Source: Hellea sp.
Lineage (GTDB): Bacteria > Pseudomonadota > Alphaproteobacteria > Caulobacterales > Maricaulaceae
Direction of reading: 5' to 3'
DNA length: 43,917 nt
NCBI GenBank assembly: GCA_020629875.1
Contig: JAHDCL010000013.1
Coordinates: 1-43,917, forward strand
Shown here: in pieces, positions 8,270 through 19,268 of the stretch
Layout: every line of letters starts with the position of its first letter
Position numbering within the stretch: the first letter of the stretch is position 1
Position numbers and translations under genes: made by a program
Notes under the pieces: generated by a model
Databases searched by the model: none
The model's input: only the letters and a program-made list of their open reading frames with translations
What the model was told of the DNA's origin: nothing

Positions 8270-9538
8270 ATGTCACCGGAAGACATTTTCGCAGCGCAAA
8301 TGTGGCCTTGGCCCGAACCTGCATTAAAACGCGACTCTATGGGGCGTGTCCTATTTGTTAATGCAGCGTTTTTGCAGATGTATGGCGGCCAGATAGAAGA
8401 TTGGCGCGGTAACATCGTGACGGGCTGGCCTGCGCCGCAAGCGCCAGGCGTGCCGTATAGATTTGAAACGCGCCTGCCGTCAGAGGCCGGTGAGCAAGTC
8501 TATGATTGGATGGAATTTACCATGGCCGATGGCAATGCCTTTGCTATGGCCCGTAATATCACTTATCTCTATGAAGCGCCTGAGCCGGACCCTGGAATAG
8601 CCCAGCAAGCGCCAGAAGTCGCGCAACCTTATCAGGCTGCGGCGCAAGCTCACTCACAAATGCCGGCGGCGACGAGCGCAGAGGCAGCTCCTGTGTTTGC
8701 GGAACAGGCAGTGGAGGCCCCCGTCTATCAGGCTGAGGCCCCTATTCAGGAAGCAGTCTTACAAGCTCCGCCAGTGGAAAATTATGTTTCCGAGAGTCAC
8801 GAGGTAGTTGCAGATATTAGCGCAGAAGTGTCAGAAGACCCTGTCTTTGACTCAGCATCATATTCGGATCTCACAGAAAGCGCCGCATCAGAGGCGTCAG
8901 TACCTGAAATGGCCGAACCCGTCATTCCTGCTTACCAAGCGCCTGCCGCTGAAGCCGCAGCCCCCGAAGAACGGGCTTATGAACGCCGCGCGCTTCCGAT
9001 TGAAAATGAAGATGCTGTTCTTGGAAATAACTGGCGCGACGCGGTGATAGCAAAAGCCGTTGGGGCTGAAGCTCCGCGGGAAGAAGAGGCTCGGGCTCCA
9101 GAAGTCGCGGCTCCGGTAACAAGTGCGGCGTCGACTGATAATGGTCCCATTCGTATCCTCTTGGCCGAAGACAACGCTATTAATGCCTTGCTAACACGCA
9201 CGCTTCTGGAAGCTGAGGGCCATACAGTGGATACCGTTGAAGATGGTGCGCTGGCCTGCGAAGCCATGAAGTCTGCCAAGTATGATCTGATTTTCATGGA
9301 TATGCGCATGCCGAATATGGACGGTCTTGAGGCCACGCGAAAGATTCGCGGCATGGATAATGTCTCCAAAGGCTTGCCGATTATCGCACTCACAGCGAAC
9401 GCTTTTGATGATGACCGAAACGCCTGTTTTGACAGCGGCATGAATGACTTCATGACCAAGCCCGTTTCCGCCGAAGAGCTTTCTGAAATGGTGCGTACCT
9501 GGACTAAGAATAAGGCGGAGCGCGACGCCGCCGCATAA
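8270..9538 (+). CDS. PAS-like domain - low-complexity linker - response-regulator receiver protein without histidine kinase core
   Basis: N-terminus resembles PAS (MGRVLFVNAAFLQMYGG...MEFTMADGNAFAMARNITYL). C-terminus is a full receiver domain (RILLAEDNAINALLTRTLLE..DLIFMDMRMPNMDG..PIIALTANAF..DFMTKPVS). The linker is Ala/Pro/Glu/Gln rich. ATG at 8270 has GAGGGG upstream. Confidence 0.8.
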   Translation: MSPEDIFAAQMWPWPEPALKRDSMGRVLFVNAAFLQMYGGQIEDWRGNIVTGWPAPQAPGVPYRFETRLPSEAGEQVYDWMEFTMADGNAFAMARNITYLYEAPEPDPGIAQQAPEVAQPYQAAAQAHSQMPAATSAEAAPVFAEQAVEAPVYQAEAPIQEAVLQAPPVENYVSESHEVVADISAEVSEDPVFDSASYSDLTESAASEASVPEMAEPVIPAYQAPAAEAAAPEERAYERRALPIENEDAVLGNNWRDAVIAKAVGAEAPREEEARAPEVAAPVTSAASTDNGPIRILLAEDNAINALLTRTLLEAEGHTVDTVEDGALACEAMKSAKYDLIFMDMRMPNMDGLEATRKIRGMDNVSKGLPIIALTANAFDDDRNACFDSGMNDFMTKPVSAEELSEMVRTWTKNKAERDAAA

Positions 9539-9577
9539 AGGCCTGATGGCCGCCTTAAAAAGGCACTGAAAGAATTG

Positions 9578-9608
9578 CACCGTGCTCCAAATCAGGGCAC
9601 GGTGTTTT
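9578..9608 (+). terminator. Terminator-like hairpin abutting the start of the AmpG-like gene
   Basis: CACCGTGC-TCCAAATCAGG-GCACGGTG followed by TTTT; ATG at 9612. Confidence 0.65.
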
Positions 9609-9611
9609 CAT

Positions 9612-11108
9612 ATGAGCGATATCAAAATAGAAAAATCAATTCTCCAGCGCTTGGATGATGCTTTTCTTATTTCAGAGATTTTTGCCAGTCGAAAAATGGC
9701 AGCCATGTTGGCCCTGGGCTTTAGCGCGGGCCTACCCATTATGTTGGTTTACACAACGCTATCAGCTTGGCTGCGGGAAGTGGGTGTCGACCGGGCAACA
9801 ATCGGATTTTTCATTTGGGCGAGTTTTGCCTATTCCCTAAAATTCCTATGGGCCCCTTTGACGGACAGGATACGTATTCCGGTTTTGGCGAATAAAATAG
9901 GAAACCGATTGGCATGGACGTTTTTAGCCATATTAGGAGTGACCGGCGCCATGATTGCCATGGGTTTTCAAGACCCGGCGGAGAATTTGCGCAATGTTGC
10001 CATTTGCGCGGTCATGATTGGTTTTTTCTCTGCGACCTTGGATATATGCGTTGATGCTTGGCGGGTAGATGCGGCAGAGGACAAGGAACAAGCCATGATG
10101 GCCGCCGTCTATCAGCTTGGATATCGCTTTGGGATGATTATCGCAATTTCAGGGGTTTTGTGGATTGCCGAAATGAGTTCTTGGCCCATCGCCTATTGGG
10201 CGGTCGCAGGCATTGCCTTTTTGGGTGCAATTACGCCGTTCTGGGCGAGCCGTCCGTCCGAGCCGAAAGCTAAACCGGTATCAGAAATTAAGTGGTCTAG
10301 GTTTTTAGTTATCATTCCGATTATTGCGATTGTTTTGCTATTTAAGAAATATGGCGATGTGAGCAGCCTTTTATATGTCATATTATTTGTGCTTTCACTA
10401 CCCTACCTATTTGCCATCGGACTACTGACATGGGGGCAGAACGCGCTTAGGGGGCAGGCTATTTATGATATGCCTATTATAGGTGACTTCGCAGATATCA
10501 TCCGACGTTTTGGTTGGTTGTCGCTTTTGCTTTTGCTAATCGTCATGACCTATCGGTTTAGTGACTACACCATGGGCGTGATGGCCATGCCCCTCTATAT
10601 CGACTTGGGATATAGCAAAGGGACGATTGGTCTCGTTAAGGGCGCTTTTGGCGTGACCATGCTATTAATTGGGTCCTTTGCGGGCGGATGGTCCGCGGTA
10701 AAATTGGGGCTTCCAAAAACCCTTATCATCGGGGCGATACTGACGATCGTGACAAATATGGCATTTGCTTGGCTCGCCCAGGTGCAGGCACCTCTTTCTC
10801 AATATCTGTTCATCACGATTGGCGCCGATAATTTGGCGGCGGGTTATGCTGGAACGGCGATCATCGCGTTCATGTCATTATTGGTCAATAAGGATTTCAC
10901 AGCGACACAATATGCTCTTTTTTCCTCCATTGTTGCTTTTTCTGGTAAATCTATCGCAGGATTTTCAGGGGTGTTAGCGGACATGTTGGACTATCAAAAT
11001 TTCTTCGTCGTAACAGCCTTATTTGGCTTGCCGCCGCTCTTAGCGGTTATCATCAGTTGGAAAGTGAAATTACTCGAGCGCGGGAAAGTAGAGATTGCAC
11101 AAGAATAG
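9612..11108 (+). CDS. AmpG-like MFS permease
   Basis: Multi-TM protein; SRKMAAMLALGFSAGLPIMLVYTTLSAWLREVGVDRATIGFF and LWAPLTDR typical of AmpG-type MFS proteins. Confidence 0.85.
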   Translation: MSDIKIEKSILQRLDDAFLISEIFASRKMAAMLALGFSAGLPIMLVYTTLSAWLREVGVDRATIGFFIWASFAYSLKFLWAPLTDRIRIPVLANKIGNRLAWTFLAILGVTGAMIAMGFQDPAENLRNVAICAVMIGFFSATLDICVDAWRVDAAEDKEQAMMAAVYQLGYRFGMIIAISGVLWIAEMSSWPIAYWAVAGIAFLGAITPFWASRPSEPKAKPVSEIKWSRFLVIIPIIAIVLLFKKYGDVSSLLYVILFVLSLPYLFAIGLLTWGQNALRGQAIYDMPIIGDFADIIRRFGWLSLLLLLIVMTYRFSDYTMGVMAMPLYIDLGYSKGTIGLVKGAFGVTMLLIGSFAGGWSAVKLGLPKTLIIGAILTIVTNMAFAWLAQVQAPLSQYLFITIGADNLAAGYAGTAIIAFMSLLVNKDFTATQYALFSSIVAFSGKSIAGFSGVLADMLDYQNFFVVTALFGLPPLLAVIISWKVKLLERGKVEIAQE

Positions 11109-11112
11109 CTTA

Positions 11113-11135
11113 GTTAACGCTTGCGCCGCGTTAAC
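11113..11135. other. Perfect inverted repeat upstream of mutS
   Basis: GTTAACGC-TTGCGCC-GCGTTAAC followed by ATTTTC; possible weak terminator or operator. Confidence 0.5.
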
Positions 11136-11158
11136 ATTTTCGCCAATTTGCGCGCCAT

Positions 11159-13846
11159 ATGAACGCCCCCGTAAATACCGATAAAAAGGCCCATAAAGTG
11201 ACGCCAATGATGGCGCAGTTTCTTGGTATTAAGGCTGAGGCTGGGCCTGACGTTTTGCTGTTCTATCGCATGGGTGATTTTTACGAGCTCTTTTTTGATG
11301 ATGCGATAAAGGCTGCGCAAGCGCTGGACATTGCGCTGACCAAACGCGGGAAACATAAGGGCGAGGATATCGCCATGTGCGGCGTACCTGTGCATTCCTC
11401 CGAAACTTATCTTCAGCGCCTGATTAAAAAGGGCTTTCGTGTTGCGGTGTGTGAGCAAACAGAAAGTCCTGCCGAAGCAAAGAAGCGCGGTTACAAAGCC
11501 GTTGTAAATCGGGCCATTGTGCGCGTGGTAACCCCCGGCACCTTAACCGAGGATACGCTGCTTGATGCGCGGGGCCGAAATCTAATTTTAGCCCTCTCGA
11601 AAACGCTTGCGGGTGATTATGCCTTGTCGTGGGCAGATATTTCAGACGGATTATTTCACGTCTGCGATGTGCCCGCTGATCGCCTCCCCAGTGAAATTTC
11701 GGCGCTCAGTCCCCGCGAAATCGTGCTGCCTGAAGGGCTATACCAAACACCGGAATTTATGGAGGGCTTGCCCCTGGCCAGCGCCGCATTAACGCCGCAG
11801 CCATCCACAAAATTTGATATCCGCTCGGGGGAGCGCCGCTTGAAAGAGCGCTTTGACGTAAAAAGCCTTGAAGGGTTTGGCGATTTTTCTAAGGCTGAAA
11901 TTTCCGCCGCTGGCGCATTGTTGGATTATTTGGAACTTACTCAGGCCGGTAATCCCGTGCAGCTCTCTCCGCCGCAGCGCCGCGTGGCAAGCGGCTATAT
12001 GGCGATTGATCCGGCAACACGCTTAAGCCTTGAAATAGACCGCACGCAAAAAGGTAAAAAGGCTGGGTCTCTTTTATCCGTGATTGATAAAACCGTTACA
12101 GGGCCAGGTGCGCGGCTGCTAAGCGATAGGCTTACGCGGCCTTTAGTGGATGTCATTGAGATAAACCAACGCCTCAATGCGGTTGCTTTCTTTGCGGGTC
12201 AGCAAACCTTGCGCTCCCAATTGCGCGCGGCTCTAAAAGAGACAGGGGATATGGCCCGCGCAATAAGCCGTATCGCTTTGGGGCGCGGCGGGCCGCGCGA
12301 TATTTTAACCTTAGGTAAGGGGCTCAAACAGGGCGAACAGCTTGGCGCGCTATTTGCGCGCTCACCGGGTTTGGATCTACCGAAGAATACGCATCAGGTC
12401 CTGACAACGCTTAGTCTCGCTGATAAGGGGGAGCTAGCAAAATTTGCGTCTGATATAGCCAAAGCGTTTTTGCCGGATGTTCCAATGCTGGCGCGCGATG
12501 GTGGGTTTGTTGCGCAGGGCTGGCGGCCGGAGCTCGATGAGCTCAAAAAATTGCGCGACGATAGTCGGCGTATCGTTGCGGGGCTGCAGGCTGACTATGC
12601 CACGGAAGCGGACGTTCCAACGCTTAAAATAAAGCATAATAATGTGCTGGGTTATTTCGTTGAGGTCACCCCTAAATATGCCGATACAATGTTGTCCAAG
12701 GGTCCGGATAGCCCGTTTATTCATCGGCAAACATTGGGCAGCTGTGTGCGTTTTACGACAACTGAATTGGCAGAATTGGATTCTAAAATATCAGGGGCAG
12801 GCGATAAAGCGCTAGCGCTTGAGCTAGAAATATTCGCTGAATTTGTAACTCGCGGCGCAAGCTTCTCCGAACCTATTCGCGCCGCCGCTGCGGCGCTCGC
12901 GCAACTGGATGTGCAGGCTGGCCTTGCAGAGTGGGCGGTGGATTACAATGCTGTGCGTCCCCTTGTGGATGATAGCTTGGTCTTTGACGTGAAGGGTGGC
13001 CGTCATCCCGTTGTCGAAGCTGCTCTGAAGAAAGCCGGAGAGGCAGGCTTTACAGCAAATGACTGTGCCCTCGACGCGGGAATAAAATCAGCGCCTCGCC
13101 TAACCTTAATTACCGGGCCAAATATGGCGGGTAAATCGACCTATCTTCGTCAGAATGCCTTAATGTTTATTCTCGCCCAAGCGGGTAGTTTTGTGCCTGC
13201 CGTGTCCGCTCATATTGGCGTAGCGGATAGCTTGTTCTCTCGTGTGGGCGCATCGGATGATCTCTCCAAAGGGCGCTCAACCTTTATGATTGAGATGATC
13301 GAAACTGCGGCAATTTTGAATCAAGCCACTGAGCGGAGTTTCGTAATCCTTGATGAAATCGGACGAGGTACGGCGACCTTTGATGGCCTCTCTATTGCTT
13401 GGGCAGCCGCAGAGCACCTTCATGCCGTTAATAAATCTCGCGCATTATTCGCTACACATTATCATGAACTGACGGATTTGATTGAAAGCCTGACCGGGGC
13501 GAGTAATGCAAGCCTGCGGGCGAAAGAGTGGGACGGGGATCTCGTATTCTTACATGATGTGCGTGCGGGCGCTGCGGATAAATCCTACGGGGTTCAAGTT
13601 GCTAAACTTGCGGGTCTCCCGCCAGCCGCCATCGCCCGTGCACGCGAAGTTCTAAATAAATTAGAAGCAGATCATGACGGGCAGAAGGATAGTCTGGGGG
13701 CGCTACCGCTATTCACCTCTGCTCCGCCGCCCATAAAAGCCAAACCCTCAGAAATAGAAGAAGCCTTAAGGGCGTTAGATGCAAATAATCTATCCCCGCG
13801 CGCAGCGCTTGATCTGGTTTTTGACCTCAAAGAGAAACTGAAATAA
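11159..13846 (+). CDS. mutS: DNA mismatch repair protein MutS
   Basis: FYRMGDFYELFFDDA near N-terminus; GPNMAGKSTYLRQ Walker A; DEIGRGTATFDGLSIAWA; LFATHYHELT. Confidence 0.98.
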   Translation: MNAPVNTDKKAHKVTPMMAQFLGIKAEAGPDVLLFYRMGDFYELFFDDAIKAAQALDIALTKRGKHKGEDIAMCGVPVHSSETYLQRLIKKGFRVAVCEQTESPAEAKKRGYKAVVNRAIVRVVTPGTLTEDTLLDARGRNLILALSKTLAGDYALSWADISDGLFHVCDVPADRLPSEISALSPREIVLPEGLYQTPEFMEGLPLASAALTPQPSTKFDIRSGERRLKERFDVKSLEGFGDFSKAEISAAGALLDYLELTQAGNPVQLSPPQRRVASGYMAIDPATRLSLEIDRTQKGKKAGSLLSVIDKTVTGPGARLLSDRLTRPLVDVIEINQRLNAVAFFAGQQTLRSQLRAALKETGDMARAISRIALGRGGPRDILTLGKGLKQGEQLGALFARSPGLDLPKNTHQVLTTLSLADKGELAKFASDIAKAFLPDVPMLARDGGFVAQGWRPELDELKKLRDDSRRIVAGLQADYATEADVPTLKIKHNNVLGYFVEVTPKYADTMLSKGPDSPFIHRQTLGSCVRFTTTELAELDSKISGAGDKALALELEIFAEFVTRGASFSEPIRAAAAALAQLDVQAGLAEWAVDYNAVRPLVDDSLVFDVKGGRHPVVEAALKKAGEAGFTANDCALDAGIKSAPRLTLITGPNMAGKSTYLRQNALMFILAQAGSFVPAVSAHIGVADSLFSRVGASDDLSKGRSTFMIEMIETAAILNQATERSFVILDEIGRGTATFDGLSIAWAAAEHLHAVNKSRALFATHYHELTDLIESLTGASNASLRAKEWDGDLVFLHDVRAGAADKSYGVQVAKLAGLPPAAIARAREVLNKLEADHDGQKDSLGALPLFTSAPPPIKAKPSEIEEALRALDANNLSPRAALDLVFDLKEKLK

Positions 13847-16650
13847 TGCCGCTAATAGGAAAAGCCCTTGAAATCCCTGCTCGGATTAATGCCCCTGATA
13901 GCGGCATTGACCCTGTCGATTTTCGCAAACACCTGACCGAAACCGCGAATACCGCAAAAGATGTGCGGGGCGAGGCGCTCTCAATCTTTAAATCGACCTT
14001 AGAGAGCGCCAAAGCTTCAGCGCGCGAGCATTTTGAAGCGGGACGGCTGGATGGTCTGGAAACGGCGCGGCTCATTGCGTCCATTCATGATGACATAATC
14101 ACGGCGCTTTTTGATTTTACTACAACGCATATTTTGCGCGCGTCAAACCCTACGAAATCTGAACGCATGTCGCTTTGTGCGGTCGGGGGATATGGCCGCG
14201 GAGAAATGGCGCCGGAGTCTGATGTTGATTTGTTGTTTCTGCTCGCCGAAACAAAGGGGTCAGCTTACACCGAGCAAGTTACAGAATATATGCTCTATAT
14301 GCTTTGGGACTTGGGATTAAAGGTTGGGAACTCAACGCGGACGGTTGAGCAATCCATCAAGCTGGCCAAGGAAGATCAAACCATCTTAACGGCGCTTTTG
14401 GATTTACGGTTTTTGCGCGGTGATGAGGAGCTCGCAAATGAGCTTTATGCTAAGTTTCGTAAAAACGTTACCAAGGGTAAAGGGCGAGCTTATATCGCCG
14501 CCAAACTCGCAGAGCGCGATGCCCGTCATGAGCGCGAAGGCAATTCCCGTTATGTCATCGAGCCCAATGTCAAAGAGGGTAAAGGCGGCTTGCGCGACTT
14601 ACATGCCCTTTACTGGATCGCGCGTTTCCTCGACCGTGAGGGACAGATTAATGATGCCCAAGATCCTCAGAGCTATGTTGAGATGGGCTTGTTCGATAAT
14701 GCGGCCGCTCAGCGCTTTGTCCGCGCGGCTGATTTTCTTTGGCGCGCGCGGATATGGCTGCATTATGTGTCTGCGCGGCCAAATGAAAGCTTGAGCTTTG
14801 ACAAGCAAACCGTTTTGGCGCGGAAGATGGGATATGCGTCCGGGCCCATAGAAGTTGCCGTTGAGAAATTTATGCGGGAATATTTTACCAACGCCAAAGA
14901 GGTGGGCGCTTTGACCCGTATTGCTTGCGCTAAGCTGGAGGCGGAGAAGGCAATTCTCTTGCCTAAGGGTCTGGATGTTTTCTTACCCAATTCGCGGCGC
15001 AATATTAAGAATACCGATTTTGTGCTTGATCATGGCCGGTTGATGTTCTCGGATCCTCTTAAAATCAAAGAAAAGCCATCCATGATCTTGCAGCTCTTTG
15101 AAACAGCCGGGCGTCGCAATTTGGATATTCATCCCGATGCTTTCACTGCCATCGATTTTCGCCGAAATTTAATGGATAATGAGTTTAGACGCAGCCCGGA
15201 AAATTCAGCCATCTTTCAAAAGATCCTTTTGGGGTCAAAGGCGCCCTACGCCACGCTAAAAGCCATGAATGAAGCGGGTGTATTGGGGCGTTATTTAATT
15301 GAGTTTGGCGGGATTGTCGCGCGGACCCAATTTAATATGCATCATGCCTATACGGTGGACGAGCATACATTGCGTCTTGTCAATTATTTCCACGACATTC
15401 TCTCGGGCGAGATGGAGAAAGAGCACCCGATTTCAACAGGTATTGCGGCTAATTTTTCACAGGAAGAGAAACTCACGCTTTATCTTGCCTGCCTGCTCCA
15501 TGATACAGGTAAAGGGCAGGGCGATCAGTGCATAGAAGGCGCGCAATTAGGGCGCCGGGCCTGCCGCCGCTTGGGCGTAAACAAAAACGTAACGGACACC
15601 GTTGCATGGCTAATTCGCCGTCATTTGGATATGAGCGAAACCGCTCAGCGCCGTGATATTTCTGATCCCGAAACCGTAATTGAATTTGCAAAATTAATAG
15701 GCTCGCAGGAACGTTTAGATATGCTGACGGTCTTAACCTCCGTCGATATTCGTGCGGTCGGGCCAGGTATTTGGAATGACTGGAAAGGTGTTTTGCTGCG
15801 TAATTTGTATCAGTCCACCTCTGCATATCTTGAAGGGCACAAAGAGCTTGCGCCTGTATCGCGGGCTGCAGCGGCGAAAGAACAACTTATCGAAAAGCTT
15901 TCGCCTGAAATGGCCAAGCGTATCGAACCTTTAATATCCGAACTGGGTCCGAATTACTGGCTCAACTTTAACATGGCGGACCTTTTGCGGCATGCAAGAT
16001 TTTTCGATCAAAGCGTGGAGGCGGGCCACGATATAGCCGTGCAAACGCGGCGGGATCGCGGCAGAGATATAACAGAGCTTTGGGTTTTAACTCGTGACCG
16101 AGCCGAGCTATTTGCGGATGTCACGCGGGCTATCTCGGCTTGCGGGGCGTCGATTATCGGAGCGCGCTTACACACTGGGGAAAACGGACGTGTTATGAAT
16201 GTCTTCTATTTGCAAAATCCGGATGGGCAAGCCTTTGGACGGCAGAGCGATCATGCGCTGGAAACTTTGCGCCGCCGCGCCCGTAAAGCAGCAGAGGGTG
16301 ATACGGAGGGAATGAAAATCCCAACGCCTATTAAGTCGCGCCGCGCTGGGGCGATACCGGTTAAGCCTAAAGTCAAATATCTCGATTCGGCCTCTGCGGA
16401 TGCGACAATCATCGAAATGGAAGCGAGAGATAGACCGGGACTGTTATGTCACCTAGCCGAGGCTTTACGCGATGAGGATATAGATGTGCTCTCCGCCCAT
16501 ATTGAAGTGGTAGGCGAAAAGGCGGTGGATGTCTTTTATGTTAGATGCCGCGGAAGTGACGGAAATTTGCCCGAAAAACGCCGAAAAGCTCTGCGTAAAA
16601 TTCTCTTAGATGTTCTTGATGTGAAATCGCCTGAGAAAAAAGCTGCATAA
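13846..16650 (+). CDS. glnD: [Protein-PII] uridylyltransferase / uridylyl-removing enzyme
   Basis: GGYGRGEMAPESDVDLLFL nucleotidyltransferase motif, LLHDTGKG HD domain, two C-terminal ACT-like domains. TAATG overlap with mutS. Confidence 0.95.
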   Translation: MPLIGKALEIPARINAPDSGIDPVDFRKHLTETANTAKDVRGEALSIFKSTLESAKASAREHFEAGRLDGLETARLIASIHDDIITALFDFTTTHILRASNPTKSERMSLCAVGGYGRGEMAPESDVDLLFLLAETKGSAYTEQVTEYMLYMLWDLGLKVGNSTRTVEQSIKLAKEDQTILTALLDLRFLRGDEELANELYAKFRKNVTKGKGRAYIAAKLAERDARHEREGNSRYVIEPNVKEGKGGLRDLHALYWIARFLDREGQINDAQDPQSYVEMGLFDNAAAQRFVRAADFLWRARIWLHYVSARPNESLSFDKQTVLARKMGYASGPIEVAVEKFMREYFTNAKEVGALTRIACAKLEAEKAILLPKGLDVFLPNSRRNIKNTDFVLDHGRLMFSDPLKIKEKPSMILQLFETAGRRNLDIHPDAFTAIDFRRNLMDNEFRRSPENSAIFQKILLGSKAPYATLKAMNEAGVLGRYLIEFGGIVARTQFNMHHAYTVDEHTLRLVNYFHDILSGEMEKEHPISTGIAANFSQEEKLTLYLACLLHDTGKGQGDQCIEGAQLGRRACRRLGVNKNVTDTVAWLIRRHLDMSETAQRRDISDPETVIEFAKLIGSQERLDMLTVLTSVDIRAVGPGIWNDWKGVLLRNLYQSTSAYLEGHKELAPVSRAAAAKEQLIEKLSPEMAKRIEPLISELGPNYWLNFNMADLLRHARFFDQSVEAGHDIAVQTRRDRGRDITELWVLTRDRAELFADVTRAISACGASIIGARLHTGENGRVMNVFYLQNPDGQAFGRQSDHALETLRRRARKAAEGDTEGMKIPTPIKSRRAGAIPVKPKVKYLDSASADATIIEMEARDRPGLLCHLAEALRDEDIDVLSAHIEVVGEKAVDVFYVRCRGSDGNLPEKRRKALRKILLDVLDVKSPEKKAA

Positions 16651-18218
16651 TGAGACTTTTAAAATCAACTGCCATTATAGGGTCGCTGACACTCGTCAGC
16701 CGCCTATTGGGGTTGGTTCGTGAAGTTCTAATTGCGCGGTTTTTGGGCGCGGGAATCGTTTCAGACGCATTCTTTACGGCCTTTAAGCTTCCAAATGTTT
16801 TTAGGCGTATGTTTGCAGAGGGGGCGTTTAATGCTGCATTTGTTCCGCTCTATGCGCGCCGAATAGAAGAGGAGGGCGAAGAGTCTGCGGATGCATTTGC
16901 CAGTGAAGCAATGGCCGCGCTGTTTTTCGCTGTCGCTATTGTTGTTATTCTTTTCGAATTAACAATGCCCTGGTCACTTTCTTTGATTGGATATGGACTG
17001 GATAAAGCAATCGATCCTGTATCAGGGATTAGTCCTTATTATCTGGCGGTAATCTATGCGCAGATTACAATGCCTTACTTGCTTTTTATGTCGCTGGCTG
17101 CCTTGTTTTCTGGTGTTTTGAATACGCGTAATCACTTCGCGCTGGCGGCTGCGATTCCAATTTTACTTAATCTGTTTATGATTTCGGCTTTGCTTATGGC
17201 AGGACTGGCCGGCTGGAGTCAAAAATCCATCGCCTATGGATTAGCACTCGCAGTTTCCCTTTCGGGGGTCGTTCAGATGTTGACCGTTTTATGGGGCTGC
17301 CGAAAGGCAGGGGTGAAGATTGGACTCAAGCGTCCTCGCTTAACACCGGGGGTAAAACGCTTAGTAATATTGGGCGTGCCCGGGATGATCTCTGCAGGGA
17401 TTACACAAATTAATTTGCTCATCAGCCACTCAATAGCGACGATGCAGCAAAGCGCGGCTTCTTGGCTGACATATGCGGATCGCCTTTATCAATTGCCGCT
17501 GGGCATGATTGGGATTGCTATGGGAATTGCGCTGCTTCCCGCATTATCCCGGCGCTTGCGCGCGGGAGATACTGACGGGGCTAAGCAATCTCTGAACCGG
17601 GCTATTGAAATTGCGGCGTTCCTGACAATTCCTGCGGCCTTTGCTCTTGCCGTTATCCCAGAATTTCTTGTGGGCGGACTTTACCAGCGCGGCGCGTTCA
17701 CAGCTGAAACTACGGCTCAGGTTACCAAAGCTTTGCGCATGTTTGCCTATGGCGTTCCTGCCTTTGTCTTGCTGAAAGTTCTAACACCTGCCTTTTTCGC
17801 GCGCGAAGATACGAAGACGCCAATGATTTATGCGGGGATTTCCGCTCTCATAAATATTGGTCTTGGACTTTATCTTTTTCAGTCCATCGGATTTCAGGGT
17901 CTTGCCTTAGCAACAACTGTGGCGGCCTGGACAAATGTGGTTTGCCTGACATGGATTTTATTGAAAGATAATAGTTTTGTACCCGATTTGCGATTGCTCT
18001 CGCGCTTGCCTCGTATTGTTCTGGCAAGCGCAGTGATGGCCGTTGCATTGATTGCGATATCCGCACCTATGTCCTCTCACCTTTCAGGCAATTTTATCAA
18101 GGACTTCACTATTCTTGGCGGTGTGTGCGGAGCAGGGCTTGTCATCTATGCCGCAGCCGCAGCCCTCTTGCGGGCCTTTAATATGAGTGATATTCGCGAC
18201 GCCCTTAAACGGAGTTAG
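16650..18218 (+). CDS. murJ: Lipid II flippase MurJ (MviN family)
   Basis: [55 protein letters not shown]. Overlaps glnD stop by 1 nt. Confidence 0.96.
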   Translation: MRLLKSTAIIGSLTLVSRLLGLVREVLIARFLGAGIVSDAFFTAFKLPNVFRRMFAEGAFNAAFVPLYARRIEEEGEESADAFASEAMAALFFAVAIVVILFELTMPWSLSLIGYGLDKAIDPVSGISPYYLAVIYAQITMPYLLFMSLAALFSGVLNTRNHFALAAAIPILLNLFMISALLMAGLAGWSQKSIAYGLALAVSLSGVVQMLTVLWGCRKAGVKIGLKRPRLTPGVKRLVILGVPGMISAGITQINLLISHSIATMQQSAASWLTYADRLYQLPLGMIGIAMGIALLPALSRRLRAGDTDGAKQSLNRAIEIAAFLTIPAAFALAVIPEFLVGGLYQRGAFTAETTAQVTKALRMFAYGVPAFVLLKVLTPAFFAREDTKTPMIYAGISALINIGLGLYLFQSIGFQGLALATTVAAWTNVVCLTWILLKDNSFVPDLRLLSRLPRIVLASAVMAVALIAISAPMSSHLSGNFIKDFTILGGVCGAGLVIYAAAAALLRAFNMSDIRDALKRS

Positions 18219-18223
18219 GTCAC

Positions 18224-19267
18224 GTGCCAGAAAAACAAAACAATGCCGAAAATCAATATAAAGGTCCAAAGCGGGTCTTCTCGGGCATTCAGCCATCGGG
18301 TGACATGCACCTTGGGAACTATCTGGGTGCCATCAAGAAATTTGTAGATCTGCAAGAGGATAATGAGTGCCTCTATTGTATTGTCGATTTGCACGCGATT
18401 ACCGTTTGGCAGGACCCCAAATTATTACCTGAGCAGACACGCCATATCGCGGCGGCTTACTTGGCCTCTGGTGTCGACCCTTCAAAGGCTATTGTTTATA
18501 ATCAATCCGCCGTGCGCGCCCATACGGAACTGGCGTGGTATTTCAATTGTGTGGCCCGCATTGGGTGGCTTAATCGGATGACGCAGTTCAAGGATAAGGC
18601 GGGTAAGAATTCTGAAAAAATGTCGGTGGGTCTTTATGATTATCCGGTCCTGCAAGCTGCGGATATTTTAGCCTTTAAGGCGACGCATGTCCCTGTCGGC
18701 GAAGATCAAAAGCAGCACTTGGAATTGTCACGCGATATTGCCGCAAAATTTAATCATGATTTTGAGGTGCCTAATTTTTTCCCTAGTCCTGAGCCCATGA
18801 TAAAAGGCCCTGGCGCACGGGTGATGAGCTTGCGCGACGGAACCGCAAAGATGTCCAAGTCTGACCCATCAGATAATTCCCGCATTAATTTGACAGATGA
18901 CGCTGATAAGATCGCGAAAAAAATTCGCAAAGCGAAAACAGATGCAGGCGTTATCCCTGAAACAATGGAAGAGCTTGAGGGCCGCCCCGAAGTGGAAAAT
19001 CTCGTAAGTATCTACGCTGCGCTATCAGGGAAGTCAGATGCTGAGGTGCTTCGCGAATATGCGGGACAAGGATTTGGCGTGTTTAAACCGGCGCTGGCGG
19101 ACTTAACCGTTGAGAAGATGGGCCCGATTACGGATCTTATGAACCGCTACCTGTCGGATCCTGAAGAGCTCAACCGAATTTTGGCTACCGCCGCAGATAA
19201 AGCGGCGGCCATTGCAGACCCTATTGTTTCGGACGTTCGAAAAATCATCGGCTTTTGTGGAGCTTAA
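18224..19267 (+). CDS. trpS: Tryptophanyl-tRNA synthetase
   Basis: [18 protein letters not shown] (HIGH-like), KMSKSDPSD (KMSKS). Confidence 0.97.
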   Translation: MPEKQNNAENQYKGPKRVFSGIQPSGDMHLGNYLGAIKKFVDLQEDNECLYCIVDLHAITVWQDPKLLPEQTRHIAAAYLASGVDPSKAIVYNQSAVRAHTELAWYFNCVARIGWLNRMTQFKDKAGKNSEKMSVGLYDYPVLQAADILAFKATHVPVGEDQKQHLELSRDIAAKFNHDFEVPNFFPSPEPMIKGPGARVMSLRDGTAKMSKSDPSDNSRINLTDDADKIAKKIRKAKTDAGVIPETMEELEGRPEVENLVSIYAALSGKSDAEVLREYAGQGFGVFKPALADLTVEKMGPITDLMNRYLSDPEELNRILATAADKAAAIADPIVSDVRKIIGFCGA

Positions 19268-19268
19268 T

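Noticed and set aside
8977-9459. 160-aa minus-strand ORF antisense to the receiver domain
   Set aside because: Ser/Arg/Ala-rich composition typical of antisense of a coding frame; the sense strand is a clear receiver domain.
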